Below, piece after piece: positions 36,201 through 48,200 of a stretch of 64,000 nt of DNA. The stretch is taken from assembly GCA_014871385.1 (NCBI GenBank), contig CM026425.1, positions 3,800,529 to 3,864,528 on the forward strand, in the 5' to 3' direction. The notes beneath the pieces were generated by a model that saw nothing but the letters and a program-made list of their open reading frames with translations, was not told the DNA's origin and ran no database searches. The DNA is from Ceratodon purpureus (Eukaryota > Streptophyta > Bryopsida > Pseudoditrichales > Ditrichaceae). Each line of letters opens with the position of its first letter. Within the stretch, counting starts at the first letter, position 1. A program made the translations under genes and the position numbers.

Positions 36201-39200
36201 GCATTAGGCCATGGGATGCGAGGCTGCTTCACAGGGCTCTAACACTGAGAGTAAAAACGACATGCAGTGACCACAGTTGGAGCCCCCAGCATTGCTCGTC
36301 GGCACCGAGGCATTAAGCCAAGGGCTGCGAGGCTGCTTCACAGGGCTCTAACACTGAGAGTAAAAAGTACATGCTGTGACCACAGTTGGAGCCCCCAGCA
36401 TTGCTCGTCGGCACCGAGGCATTAAGCCAAGGGCTGCGAGGCTGCTTCACAGGGCTCTAACACTGAGAGTAAAAACGACATGCTGTGACCACAGTTGGAG
36501 CCCCCAGCATTGCTCGTCGGCACCGAGGCATTAAGCCAAGGGCTGCGAGGCTGAGAGTAAAAACGACATGCTGTGACCACAGTTGGAGCCCCCAGCATTG
36601 CTCGTCGGCACCGAGGCATTAAGCCAAGGGCTGCGAGGCTGCTTCACAGGGCTCTAACACTGAGAGTAAAAACGACATGCAGTGACCACAGTTGGAGCCC
36701 CCAGCATTGCTCGTCGGCACCGAGGCATTAAACCAAGGGCTGCGAGGTTGCATCAAAGAGCACATACGGAGGGAAATTTATAAAACAATTAGAGATGTTG
36801 AATCTCATGGTGTACCTGGTAAATGAAACTAGTGAATACATTCACAGGTAATGTGTACCACGTTCCGTGCTTAGTTTTCCTGCATCTCTTTACATCCGAG
36901 GGGGACAACAGCTCCTTAAATTGCTCGAAGGGCATGAGGCCGTACTTTTGAACTCTGAAAAGGGTGTGAACATCGTTCGTCTTCACATGACTGTCCTCGG
37001 TATGCCTGGCACAGGTACAACAGAACCAGATTTAATGTACTAACATGAAATACAGAAGGAATCGTAATAATGGAAAGATAACCACGATTAAGACTTTAGG
37101 AAACTTACTTGTTGATGTTGTGCATGACCTGCATGACTAACCCGATTCTACCCTTTGTGTCCAGAAGGATAGAGTCCACAAGGTAATGCCACGATTCATC
37201 GGCCTTGTGTAGGCGCTCAATATGGTTTAACCATGCTTGACAACGATGATTACCGTCACAAACAAAGAACATTAGATCTGCATATCCTGCAAGCTCCGGG
37301 ATCGATAGCAAGAAATCATTAAACTGATCGTTCTTCTTGTTCCAGATAGGGCCCCATCTGGCCTTATCAGCAGCCGAAACTTCCCTAGTCCTACCTCCTT
37401 CATCTGTAATTGACACGTAAAACACAGATGCCCCCTCCCGGTACCCGTGCGAGAACTCCTCTTCCAGTTTCGACAGGTCGCACTGCATCATCGGGCGCAC
37501 AATAGGCATTGGCTGCATTCTGCACAGAGGAATGTCTATACGTGAATAAGCAAAAGGCTTCACTCTCAGACTCGAAATAGTAGTGACAGAGTTAAGCTTC
37601 TGGCGAGATCGAATCTCGTCTAGATCTCCAGTGAAAGCGTCCTCATCATCAACCGAGTCATCGTCCTTTTCGGTGTTTCCTGGGGAGGCACACAATGCAA
37701 CTTTAAAACGAACATAAGAGGACCAAAACTGGAGGCCCCAGCGGGAGTCCTCGGCACCGAGGCATTACGCCAAGGGCTGCGAGGCTGCTTAAGGGGCACA
37801 CAATGCAACTCAGAATACATCATAAAAGGACCAAAATTGGAGCCCCCAGCATAAGTCCTCGGCACCGAGGCATGAAGCCAAGGGCTGCGAGGCTGCTAGA
37901 GGGGCACACATTGCAACTTTAAAATAAACATAAAAGGACCAAAATTGGAGCCCCCAGCATAAGTCCTCGGCACCGAGGCATGAAGCCAAGGGCTGCGAGG
38001 CTGCTAGGGGGGCACACAATGCAACTCAGAATACATCATAAATGGTCCAAAATTGGAGCCCCCAGCGGGAGTCCTCGGCACCGAGGCATTATGCCAAGGG
38101 CTGCGAGGCTGCTACAGGGGCACACAATGCAACTTTAAAATGAACATAAAAGGACCAAAATTGGAGCCCCCAGCATAAGTCCTCGGCACCGAGGCATGAA
38201 GCCAAGGGCTGCGAGGCTGCTCAAGGGGCACACAATGCAACTCATAATACATCATAATAGGACCAGAGCTGGAGCCCCCTGCATAAGTCCTCGGCACCGA
38301 GGCTTGATGCCAAGGGCTGCGAGGCTGCTAGGGGGGCACGCAATGCAACTCAGAATACATCATAAAAGGACCAGAGCTGGAGCCCCCAGCATAAGTCCTC
38401 GGCACCGAGGCTTGATGCCAAGGGCTGCGAGGCTGCTAGAGGGGCACAGAATGCAACTTAAAAATTAACAGAAAAAGACCACAGTGAAAGCCCCTAATGG
38501 GAGTCCTCGGCACCGAGGCATTATGCCAAGGGCTGCGAGGGTATCTTAATGGTCTCCTGGTACAATCGAGTAACACATTCATTAAGCACACTGTATTGAA
38601 CAGAACCCAGCGTAGACGATGTTCGTACCTGATTGTTGCTTGGTGTTGCGTCGACGTCATCCTCTCCTCCGCTCATGGTTACTGGACCACCTTTTCGTGG
38701 CACCTGTTCCAAAAGAGAAACAACATATATTGGTCAATCTTAGTTCCCTAAGGAGGACTGATCAACATAAAAAGACCAGAGGAGGAGCCCACAGCGTAAG
38801 CCCTCGGCACCGAGGCATTATTCCAAGGGCTGCGAGGCTGCTAGAGGGGCACACATTGCAACTTTAAAATGAACATAAAAGGACCAAAATTGGAGCCCCC
38901 AGCATAAGTCCTCGGCACCGAGGCATGAAGCCAAGGGCTGCGAGGCTGCTAGGGGGGCACACAATGCAACTTTAAAATGAACATAAAAGGACCAAAATTG
39001 GAGCCCCCAGCATAAGTCCTCGGCACCGAGGCATGAAGCCAAGGGCTGCGAGGCTGCTAGAGGGGCACAGAATGCAACTTTAAAATAAACAAAAAAGGAC
39101 CAAAATTGGAGCCCCCAGCATAAGTCCTCGGCACCGAGGCATTATGCCAAGGGCTGCGAGGCTGCTCAATGGCACACAATGCAACTTACAAATCAACATA

Positions 39201-42200
39201 ACAAAACCAAACTTGGAGCCCCTAGCGGGAGTCCTCGGCACCGAGGCATTATGCCAAGGGCTGCGAGGCTGCTAGAGGGGCACACAATGCAACTTTAAAA
39301 TGAACATAAAAGGACCAAAATTGGAGCCCCCAGCATAAGTCCTCGGCACCGAGGCATGAAGCCAAGGGCTGCGAGGCTGCTCAAGGGGCACACAATCCAA
39401 CTCATAATACATCATAATAGGACCAGAGCTGGAGCCCCCAGCATAAGTCCTCGGCACCGAGGCTTGATGCCAAGGGCTGCGAGGCTGCTAGGGGGGCACA
39501 CAATGCAACTCAGAATACATCATAAAAGGACCAGAGCTGGAGCCCCCAGCATAAGTCCTCGGCACCGAGGCTTGATGCCAAGGGCTGCGAGGCTGCTAGA
39601 GGGGCACAGAATGCAACTTAAAAATTAACAGAAAAAGACCACATTGAAAGCCCCTAATGGGAGTCCTCGGCACCGAGGCATTATGCCAAGGGCTGCGAGG
39701 GTATCTTAATGGTCTCCTGGTACAATCGAGTAACACATTCATTAAGCACACTGTATTGAACAGAACCCAGCGTAGACGATGTTCGTACCTGATTGTTGCT
39801 TGGTATTGCGTCGACGTCATCCTCTCCTCCGCTCATGGTTACTGGACCACCTTTTCGTGGCACCTGTTCCAAAAGAGAAACAACATATATTGGTCAGTCT
39901 TAGTTCCCTAAGGAGGACTGATCAACATAAAAAGACCAGAGGAGGAGCCCACAGCGTAAGCCCTCGGCACCGAGGCATTATTCCAAGGTTAGCGAGGCTG
40001 CTCAAGGGGCACACAATGCAACTTACAAATCAACATAACAAGACCAAAATTGGAGCCCCCAGCGGGAGTCCTCGGCACCGAGGCATTATGCCAAGGGCTG
40101 CGAGGCTGCTAGAGGGGCACACAATGCAACTTTAAAATGAACATAAAAGGACCAAAATTGGAGCCCCCAGCATAAGTCCTCGGCACCGAGGCATGAAGCC
40201 AAGAGCTGCGAGGCTGCTAGAGGGGCACACAATGCAACTTTAAAATGAACATAAAAGGACCAAAATTGGAGCCCCCAGCATAAGTCCTCGGCACCGAGGC
40301 ATGAAGCCAAGGGCTGCGAGGCTGCTAGGGGGGCACACAATGCAACTCATAATACATCATAAAAGGACCAAGATTGGAGCCCTCACCATAAGTCCTCGGC
40401 ACCGAGGCTTGATGCCAAGGGCTGCGAGGCTGCTAGGGGGGCACACAATGCAACTCATAATACATCATAAAAGGACCAAGATTGGAGCCCCCAGCATAAG
40501 TCCTCGACACCGAGGCTTCATGCCAAGGGCTGCAAGGCTGCTAGGGGGGCACAAAATGCAAATTAAAAAACGTCATAAACAAACCAAGATTCGACCCCCC
40601 AGCATAAATCCTCGGCACCGAGGCTTGATGCCAAGGGCTGCGAGGCTGCTCAAGGGGCACACAATGCAACTTACAAATCAACATAACAAGACCAAAATTG
40701 GAGCCCCCAGCATAAGTCCTCGGCACCGAGGCATGAAGCCAAGGGCTGCGAGGCTGCTAGGGGGGCACACAATGCAACTCATAATACATCATAAAAGGAC
40801 CAAGATTGGAGCCCTCAGCATAAGTCCTCGGCACCGAGGCTTGATGCCAAGGGCTGCGAGGCTGCTAGGGGGGCACACAATGCAACTCATAATACATCAT
40901 AAAAGGACCAAGATTGGAGCCCCCAGCATAAGTCCTCGACACCGAGGCTTCATGCCAAGGGCTGCAAGGCTGCTAGAGGGGCACACAATGCAACTTAGAA
41001 TACATCATAAATGGACCAAAATTGGAGCCCCCAGCATAAATCCTCGGCACCGAGGCTTGATGCCAAGGGCTGCGAGGCTGCTCAAGGGGCACACAATGCA
41101 ACTTACAAATCAACATAACAAGACCAAAATTGGAGCCCCCAGCATAAGTCCTTGGCACCGAGGCATGAAGCCAAGGGCTGCGAGGCTGCTAGAGGGGCAC
41201 ACAATGCAACTTAGAATACATCATAAATGGACCAAAATTGGAGCCCCCAGCATAAGTCCTCGGCACCGAGGCTTGATGCCAAGGGCTGCGAGGCTGCTCA
41301 AGGGGCACACAATGCATCTTACAAATCAACATAACAAGACCAAAATTGGAGCCCCCAGCATAAGTCCTCGGCACCGAGGCTTCATGCCAAGGGCTGCGAG
41401 GCTGCTAGGGGGGCACACAATGCAACTAACAAATCAACATAACAAGACCAGAGCAGGAGCCCCCAGCATAAGTCCTCGGCACCGAGGCTTGATGCCAAGG
41501 GCTGCGAGGCTGCTCAAGGGGCACACAATGCAACTTACAAATCAACATAACAAGACCAAAATTGGAGCCCCCAGCGGGAGTCCTCGGCACCGAGGCATTA
41601 TGCCAAGGGCTGCGAGGCTGCTAGGGGGGCACACAATGCAACTTAGAATACATCATAAATGGACCAAAATTAGAGCCCCCAGCATAAGTCCTCGGCACCG
41701 AGGCTTGATGCCAAGGGCTGCGAGGCTGCTCAAGGGGCACACAATGCAACTTACAAATCAACCTAACAAGACCAAAATTGGAGCCCCCAGCGGGAGTCCT
41801 CGGCACCGAGGCATTATGCCAAGGGCTGCGAGGCTGCTAGAGGGGCACAAAATGCAAATTAAAAAACGTCATAAACAAACCAAGATTGGACCCCCTAGCA
41901 TAAGTCCTCGGCACCGAGGCTTGATGCCAAGGGCTGCGAGGCTGCTAGAGGGCACACAATACAACTTTAAAATGAACATGAAAGGTCCTAAATTGGAGCC
42001 CCCAGCATAAGTCCTCGGCACCGAGGCATGAAGCCAAGGGCTGCGAGGCTGCTAGAGGGGCACACAATGCAACTTAGAATACATTATAAATGGACCAAAA
42101 TTGGAGCCCCCAGCATAAGTCCTCGGCACCGAGGCTTGATGCCAAGGGCTGCGAGGCTGCTCAAGGGGCACACAATGCATCTTACAAATCAACATAACAA

Positions 42201-45200
42201 GACCAAAATTGGAGCCCCCAGCATAAGTCCTCGGCACCGAGGCTTCATGCCAAGGGCTGCGAGGCTGCTAGGGGGGCACACAATGCAACTAACAAATCAA
42301 CATAACAAGACCAGAGCAGGAGCCCCCAGCATAAGTCCTCGGCACCGAGGCTTGATGCCAAGGGCTGCGAGGCTGCTCAAGGGGCACACAATGCAACTTA
42401 CAAATCAACATAACAAGACCAAAATTGGAGCCCCCAGCGGGAGTCCTCGGCACCGAGGCATTATGCCAAGGGCTGCGAGGCTGCTAGGGGGGCACACAAT
42501 GCAACTTAGAATACATCATAAATGGACCAAAATTGGAGCCCCCAGCATAAGTCCTCGGCACCGAGGCTTGATGCCAAGGGCTGCGAGGCTGCTCAAGGGG
42601 CACACAATGCAACTTACAAATCAACCTAACAAGACCAAAATTGGAGCCCCCAGCGGGAGTCCTCGGCACCGAGGCATTATGCCAAGGGCTGCGAGGCTGC
42701 TAGAGAGGCACAAAATGCAAATTAAAAAACGTCATAAACAAACCAAGATTGGACCCCCCAGCATAAGTCCTCGGCACCGAGGCTTGATGCCAAGGGCTGC
42801 GAGGCTGCTAGAGGGCACACAATACAACTTTAAAATGAACATGAAAGGTCCTAAATTGGAGCCCCCAGCATAAGTCCTCGGCACCGAGGCATGAAGCCAA
42901 GGGCTGCGAGGCTGCTCAAGGGGCACACAATGCAACTTTAAAATGAACATGAGAGGACCTAAATTGGAGCCCCCAGCATAAGTCCTCGGCACCGAGGCAT
43001 GAAGCCAAGGGCTGCGAGGCTGCTAGGGGGGCACACAATGCAACTCATAATACATCATAAAAGGACCAAAATTGGAGCCCCCAGCATAAGTCCTCGGCAC
43101 CGAGGCTTGATGCCAAGGGCTGCAAGACTGCCAGGGTTGTCACGGTCGTCCGGGACGCTCGGGACGTGGGGACGTCCGCGGACGTCCGCCAGCGCCAGGG
43201 GACGTCCTATGACTTAGAAAAAAAAAATCACCCGCATAGGTTTCACCCCGGGGTGAAACCACATCTTCTACGCGGCGGAGGGGTTGCAGGGGAGGGTGCG
43301 GCCGTCGCCGCGGAGCGGGGGGGGGCCGTCGGACGCGTCGGGAAAGGGCCATCCCCAGCGACGGCCCCTTGCCGTCGCCGCGGAGCGGGGGGCCCTCCCC
43401 GGCGACGGCCCCTAGCCGTCGCCGCGGTGGGGGGGGGCCGTCCCCGGCGACGGCCCTTTGCCGTCGCCGCGGTGGGGGGGGCCGTCCCCGGCGACGGCCC
43501 CTTGCCTTCGCCGCGGTGGGGGGGGCCGTCCCCGGCGACGGCCCCTAGCCGTCGCCGCGGTGGGAGAGGGCCGTCCCCGGCGACGGCCCCTTGCCGTCGC
43601 CGCGGTGGGGGGGGCTGTCCCCGGCGACGGCACCTTGCCGTCGCCGCGGTAGGGGGGCCGTCCCCGGCGACGGCCCCTTGCCGTCGCCGCGGGGACGGCC
43701 GCAAATTTTTTTTAAAAAAATCCCGAATCTTAAAATCTTCATAACTTCTTCAAAACGTCTCCAAATCGGGCTTATGAGGTGTTTTTTGGCATCTACATTT
43801 CCTGTAGATGCCAAAAAACATCTCATAAGTCCGATTTGGACAAGTTTTGAAGAAGTTACGGGAATTTGGAGATTTCGGGGAGTTGAGGGGTCGGCCGTCG
43901 GCGGGGAAGGGGGGCCGACCCCCGGGGACGGCCGTGGGGACGGCAGGCCGTCCCCGGCGACGGCCGCGGGGACGGCCGCAAATTTAAAAAAAAAATCCCG
44001 AATCTTAAAATCTTCATTACTTCTTCAAAACGTATCCAAATCGGGCTTATGAGGTGTTTTTTGGCATCTACATTTCCTGTAGATACCAAAAAACATCTCA
44101 TAAGTCCAATTTGGACAATGTTTGAAGAAGTTACGGGAATTTGGAGATTTCGGGGAGTTGAGGGGTCGGCCGTCGGCGGGGACGGGGGGCCGACCCCCGG
44201 GGACGGCCGTGGGGACGGCAGGCCGTCCCCGGCGACGGCCGCGGGGACGGCCGCAAATTTAAAAAAAAAATCCCGAATCTTAAAATCTTCATAACTTCTT
44301 CAAAACGTCTCCAAATCGGGCTTATGAGGTGTTTTTTGGCATCTACATTTCCTGTAGATGCCAAAAAACATCTCATAAGTCCAATTTGGACAATGTTTGA
44401 AGAAGTTACGGGAATTTGGAGATTTCGGGGAGTTGAGGAGTCGGCCGTCGGCGGGGACGGGGGGCCGACCCCCGGGGACGGCCGTGGGGACGGCCGGCCG
44501 TCCCCGGCGACGGCCGCGGGGACGGCCCCCCGTCCGCTTGGAGGCGGGGTCTCGCATGGCCTTCCTTCTTCTCTTGCGTTTTCTCTAGAGACGGCCATCC
44601 CTCCCCTCCTCCTCTCGTCCAACCTTGACAAAAAAAATTCTATTTCTAGATACTCTAAAAACAAAATCAATACCGAATTAGAAATTTCAGACATATCCCT
44701 GAAATCATGGAAAATGTCCAAAAGATTTTGTAATCGGGATTGTGGGATCCGCCTTGATGTTGGGGTATACTTTAGAAGGAGATATTTATGCCCTTCAATT
44801 GTTGGTGCTCTACTATGGTTTGCAAACATAATCTCAATGTTTAGAAGGAAGAATCCATTTGTTTTGGAAATGAAATTATGGCCCATGGGCCTATAGACGA
44901 GGGAGGTATACGATGGGGGGTACAACTTAAAAGGTAATGAGAAGCTTATAAAAAATAATATTCTTTTATTTGAAGACATTAGGTAATAAAATTAAAAGAG
45001 AACTCGACATGGATTTCTCTTACATTAATATGACAAGTTTGTATGTTTTTGGCTTTAATTTTATATGGCAAGACAAATCCCTTTTTCCATAAATGGAACA
45101 TTGGAATTAAATAAAGGATAAACTTGAAATTTAGAAATGAATTTGAATGAGAGGATTTGGAAGGTATGTTGTAGAGGACGTAACACTTAAAAATTAGATT

Positions 45201-48200
45201 TCAAATCAAATTAGATAGAAGTTGAAATTGTGTGAAGGAGGTTGGAGGACACATTAAATAGAATTGAGGATTGTAAAGTTGAATTAGAAGTCGAAGATGG
45301 TGGACAAAAAATTCATTATAAGTGATAGAGGATAGAAATTTAAATACAACAAATTTTAGTTCTAATAATAAATAAATTGATTAATTAATTAAAAAACCAA
45401 GCAATCTGACAAGGATGGATGTTTAATTTTAAAAGGTGAGTGAATTTTGAAGGTTTGGGAGTTGACATTAAGAGAACTGTTTCTTGCTTTTGAAATGAAA
45501 GATATGCTAGTATTACATTTGAGTACTTGGGCAAGTGAATGCCACATTGTTTGCCTTCCATTCCTTTTAGACAAACACCAAGTCTATATGGCTTAAAGTT
45601 TAACAAATCTCGTCAATTTTTTATTCTGAGACTTATGATTTCTTTCCATCTTAAAGGTGATTCATAATCATTATTTTTATGAATGAAAGACATAACATGT
45701 GGATTCATCTAAATGTGGAAATACAAACACATACTTCATAGCCAAAAATTTATATTTGTTTATTTATTTATTTAAGTATTTAATTATTTTGTATTCTTTT
45801 CTTAGTCTCCGATTCTACCTTTTATTTTTATACTTTTTCCATTTGCCTTCTATGCTATCTTCTTGTTATTTTATTATTACACTATTATTCCATTCTATAC
45901 TCTGAACTTTTTATTATTACACTATTTTTCCATTCTATCGTCTCTTTAGTTTTTCATCTTAACATTATTCTTCCATTTTATCTTCTCATTTTCCTATCCT
46001 TCCATTCCTCTCCCATCATCTATTTATTTATTTAATATTCCTCTAATCTGTCTCCCATTCTATCTTTTTACTTTTGCCTATCGGAAGAAAGGAAAAATAA
46101 ATAAAAGATTAGGGGATTATATTATGTACAAGACAATAATAAAAAACAGACAATTGAAATAAAATACAATATGACAGTAAATGAAACATAACAAATAACC
46201 GCGAGACAGACAAACTACAATGGGAAAAGGTTTGAAGGAAATAGATGTGTATAGAGAAGATAGATATCAAGGGAAAAAACAAAAAATAAAAAAAGTACAT
46301 GAGAGGTAATAATAAATCAAAAAGATAATTAGAATAAAAGATCAAATAAAAAATAATAATAATAATTGCAAAAGTGGAAATGACATACAAGAAGAAATGA
46401 GGAGTATGAAGTGAATAGAAAAAACCATGTCATGGTGATAACATTATGGCAAAAGAAGAAACTAAATAAAAATATCCAACTTAGAAAGGACTTTTTTCTT
46501 AAAGATTAAAGGATTAGATAAAGCACGAGACAATAATTGGAAAATAGTTAATTAAAATTACATAGAATAAAATGGTATTTGAAAACATAAGAAATAAGTT
46601 CAATAACACTAAGATATACAAACTAAAGTGGGCATAATTTTAAATACCCAAGAAAGCAATTAATTAGGAAAAGAGCATTTTCATGGAAAAAAGGATTTGT
46701 CTTGCCTTATAAAATTAAAGCCAAAAACATACAAACTTGTCATATTAATGTAAGAGAAATCCATGTCGAGTTCTCTTTTAATTTTATTACCTAATGTCTT
46801 CAAATAAAAGAATATTATTTTTTATAAGCTTCTCATTACCTTTTAAGTTGTACCCCCCATCGTATACCTCCCTCGTCTATAGGCCCATGGGCCATAATTT
46901 CATTTCCAAAACAAATGGATTCTTCCTTCTAAACATTGAGATTATGTTTGCAAACCATAGTAGAGCACCAACAATTGAAGGGCATAAATATCTCCTTCTA
47001 AAGTATACCCCAACATCAAGGCGGATCCCACAATCCCGATTACAAAATCTTTTGGACATTTTCCATGATTTCAGGGATATGTCTGAAATTTCTAATTCGG
47101 TATTGATTTTGTTTTTAGAGTATCTAGAAATAGAATTTTTTTTGTCAAGGTTGGACGAGAGGAGGAGGGGAGGGATGGCCGTCTCTAGAGAAAACGCAAG
47201 AGAAGAAGGAAGGCCATGCGAGACCCCGCCTCCAAGCGGACGGGGGGCCGTCCCCGCGGCCGTCGCCGGGGACGGCCGGCCGTCCCCACGGCCGTCCCCG
47301 GGGGTCGGCCCCCCGTCCCCGCCGACGGCCGACCCCTCAACTCCCCGAAATCTCCAAATTCCCGTAACTTCTTCAAACATTGTCCAAATTGGACTTATGA
47401 GATGTTTTTTGGCATCTACAGGAAATGTAGATGCCAAAAAACACCTCATAAGCCCGATTTGGAGACGTTTTGAAGAAGTTATGAAGATTTTAAGATTCGG
47501 GATTTTTTTTAAAAAAATTTGCGGCCGTCCCCGCGGCCGTCGCCGGGGACGGCCGGCCGTCCCCACGCGGTCGGCCACGTGGACGGCCGCGTCTCCACGC
47601 GGTCGCCCACGCGGTCGGCCGCGGGATCGGACGGCCCTCCGCGGCCAACCATGCCGGCCGCGGGCCATCCGATCCCGCGGCCGTCGCCGTTGCCGACCGC
47701 GGGGTCGGCCAAGGGGACGGCCGCGGGATCGGACGGCCCGCGGTCGGCCGCGCCGCTCGAGCGGTCCCCGATGGCCTGCGCCGAGGTCGATCCGGGCCGT
47801 TGGATCCCGCGGCCGTCCCCGAGGCCGTCCCCGCGGTCGGCCACGGTGACGGCCGTGGGATCCGACGGCCCAGGAGGGCCGCCCACATCCGACGGCCCGC
47901 GATGTGCCAGCACGGCCGCATCTTGGCCGTCGGATCGACGTGCGGCCGTCCCCAACGACCCCGCGGCCGTCTCCGCGGCCGTCCCCGCGGCCGTCCCCGC
48001 GAACGGACGGCCGAGATGGGGCGTGGTGGCGGGATCGGCCGATCGGACGGCTGGGGAATGTTTTTACCCCTCCGGGGTCGCAAAATTATTACCGCGACGT
48101 AATTCTCGAGCGTCGGGGACGCCACGTCCGGGACGGGGGACGTCCGGGTCGGACGTCTTGACGTCCGGAGCAGGGTCGGACGTCTATTTGAACAACCCTG

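Larger units (their letters stand above)
43132..48200. mobile_element. hAT-like non-autonomous element, 5,069 bp, with long inverted-repeat arms
   Basis: Ends are CAGGGTTGT and ACAACCCTG, flanked by 8-bp duplications in a minisatellite unit, the pattern of hAT elements. The left arm (to about 45096) and right arm (about 46680-47540) are inverted copies of each other; the loop is AT-rich. The arms contain GC-rich ends with ACGTCC/GGACGT motifs, a 44-bp GC minisatellite (43330-43700) and a unit with a 55-bp hairpin, three times in the left arm and once in the right. No transposase frame is present; the long frames seen in the arms are mirrored and not credible proteins. It sits in intron 3 of the ParB-methyltransferase gene. 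The rightmost 0.65 kb (47540-48190) differs from the left end. Confidence 0.75.

Noticed and set aside
31320-36765. CRISPR array suggested by regular repeats
   Set aside because: Units are head-to-tail minisatellites without unique spacers, lie in introns of a spliced gene, and no cas-like gene is present.
40301-42873. Long plus-strand open frames (569 and 281 codons) with 36-residue repeats
   Set aside because: They are the 108-bp minisatellite read in a stop-free register (108 is divisible by 3), antisense to the gene and inside its intron. Equivalent frames exist on both strands.
43166-43704. Arg/Pro/Gly-rich frames in the GC-rich block
   Set aside because: Generated by the 44-bp GC minisatellite; open on both strands at once.
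44131-47849. Frames of about 280 and 350 codons starting MSSNKRILFFISF
   Set aside because: They occur in mirrored form in both arms of the hAT-like element and again at 61162-62196, run into GC-rich simple sequence, and contain no known domain.
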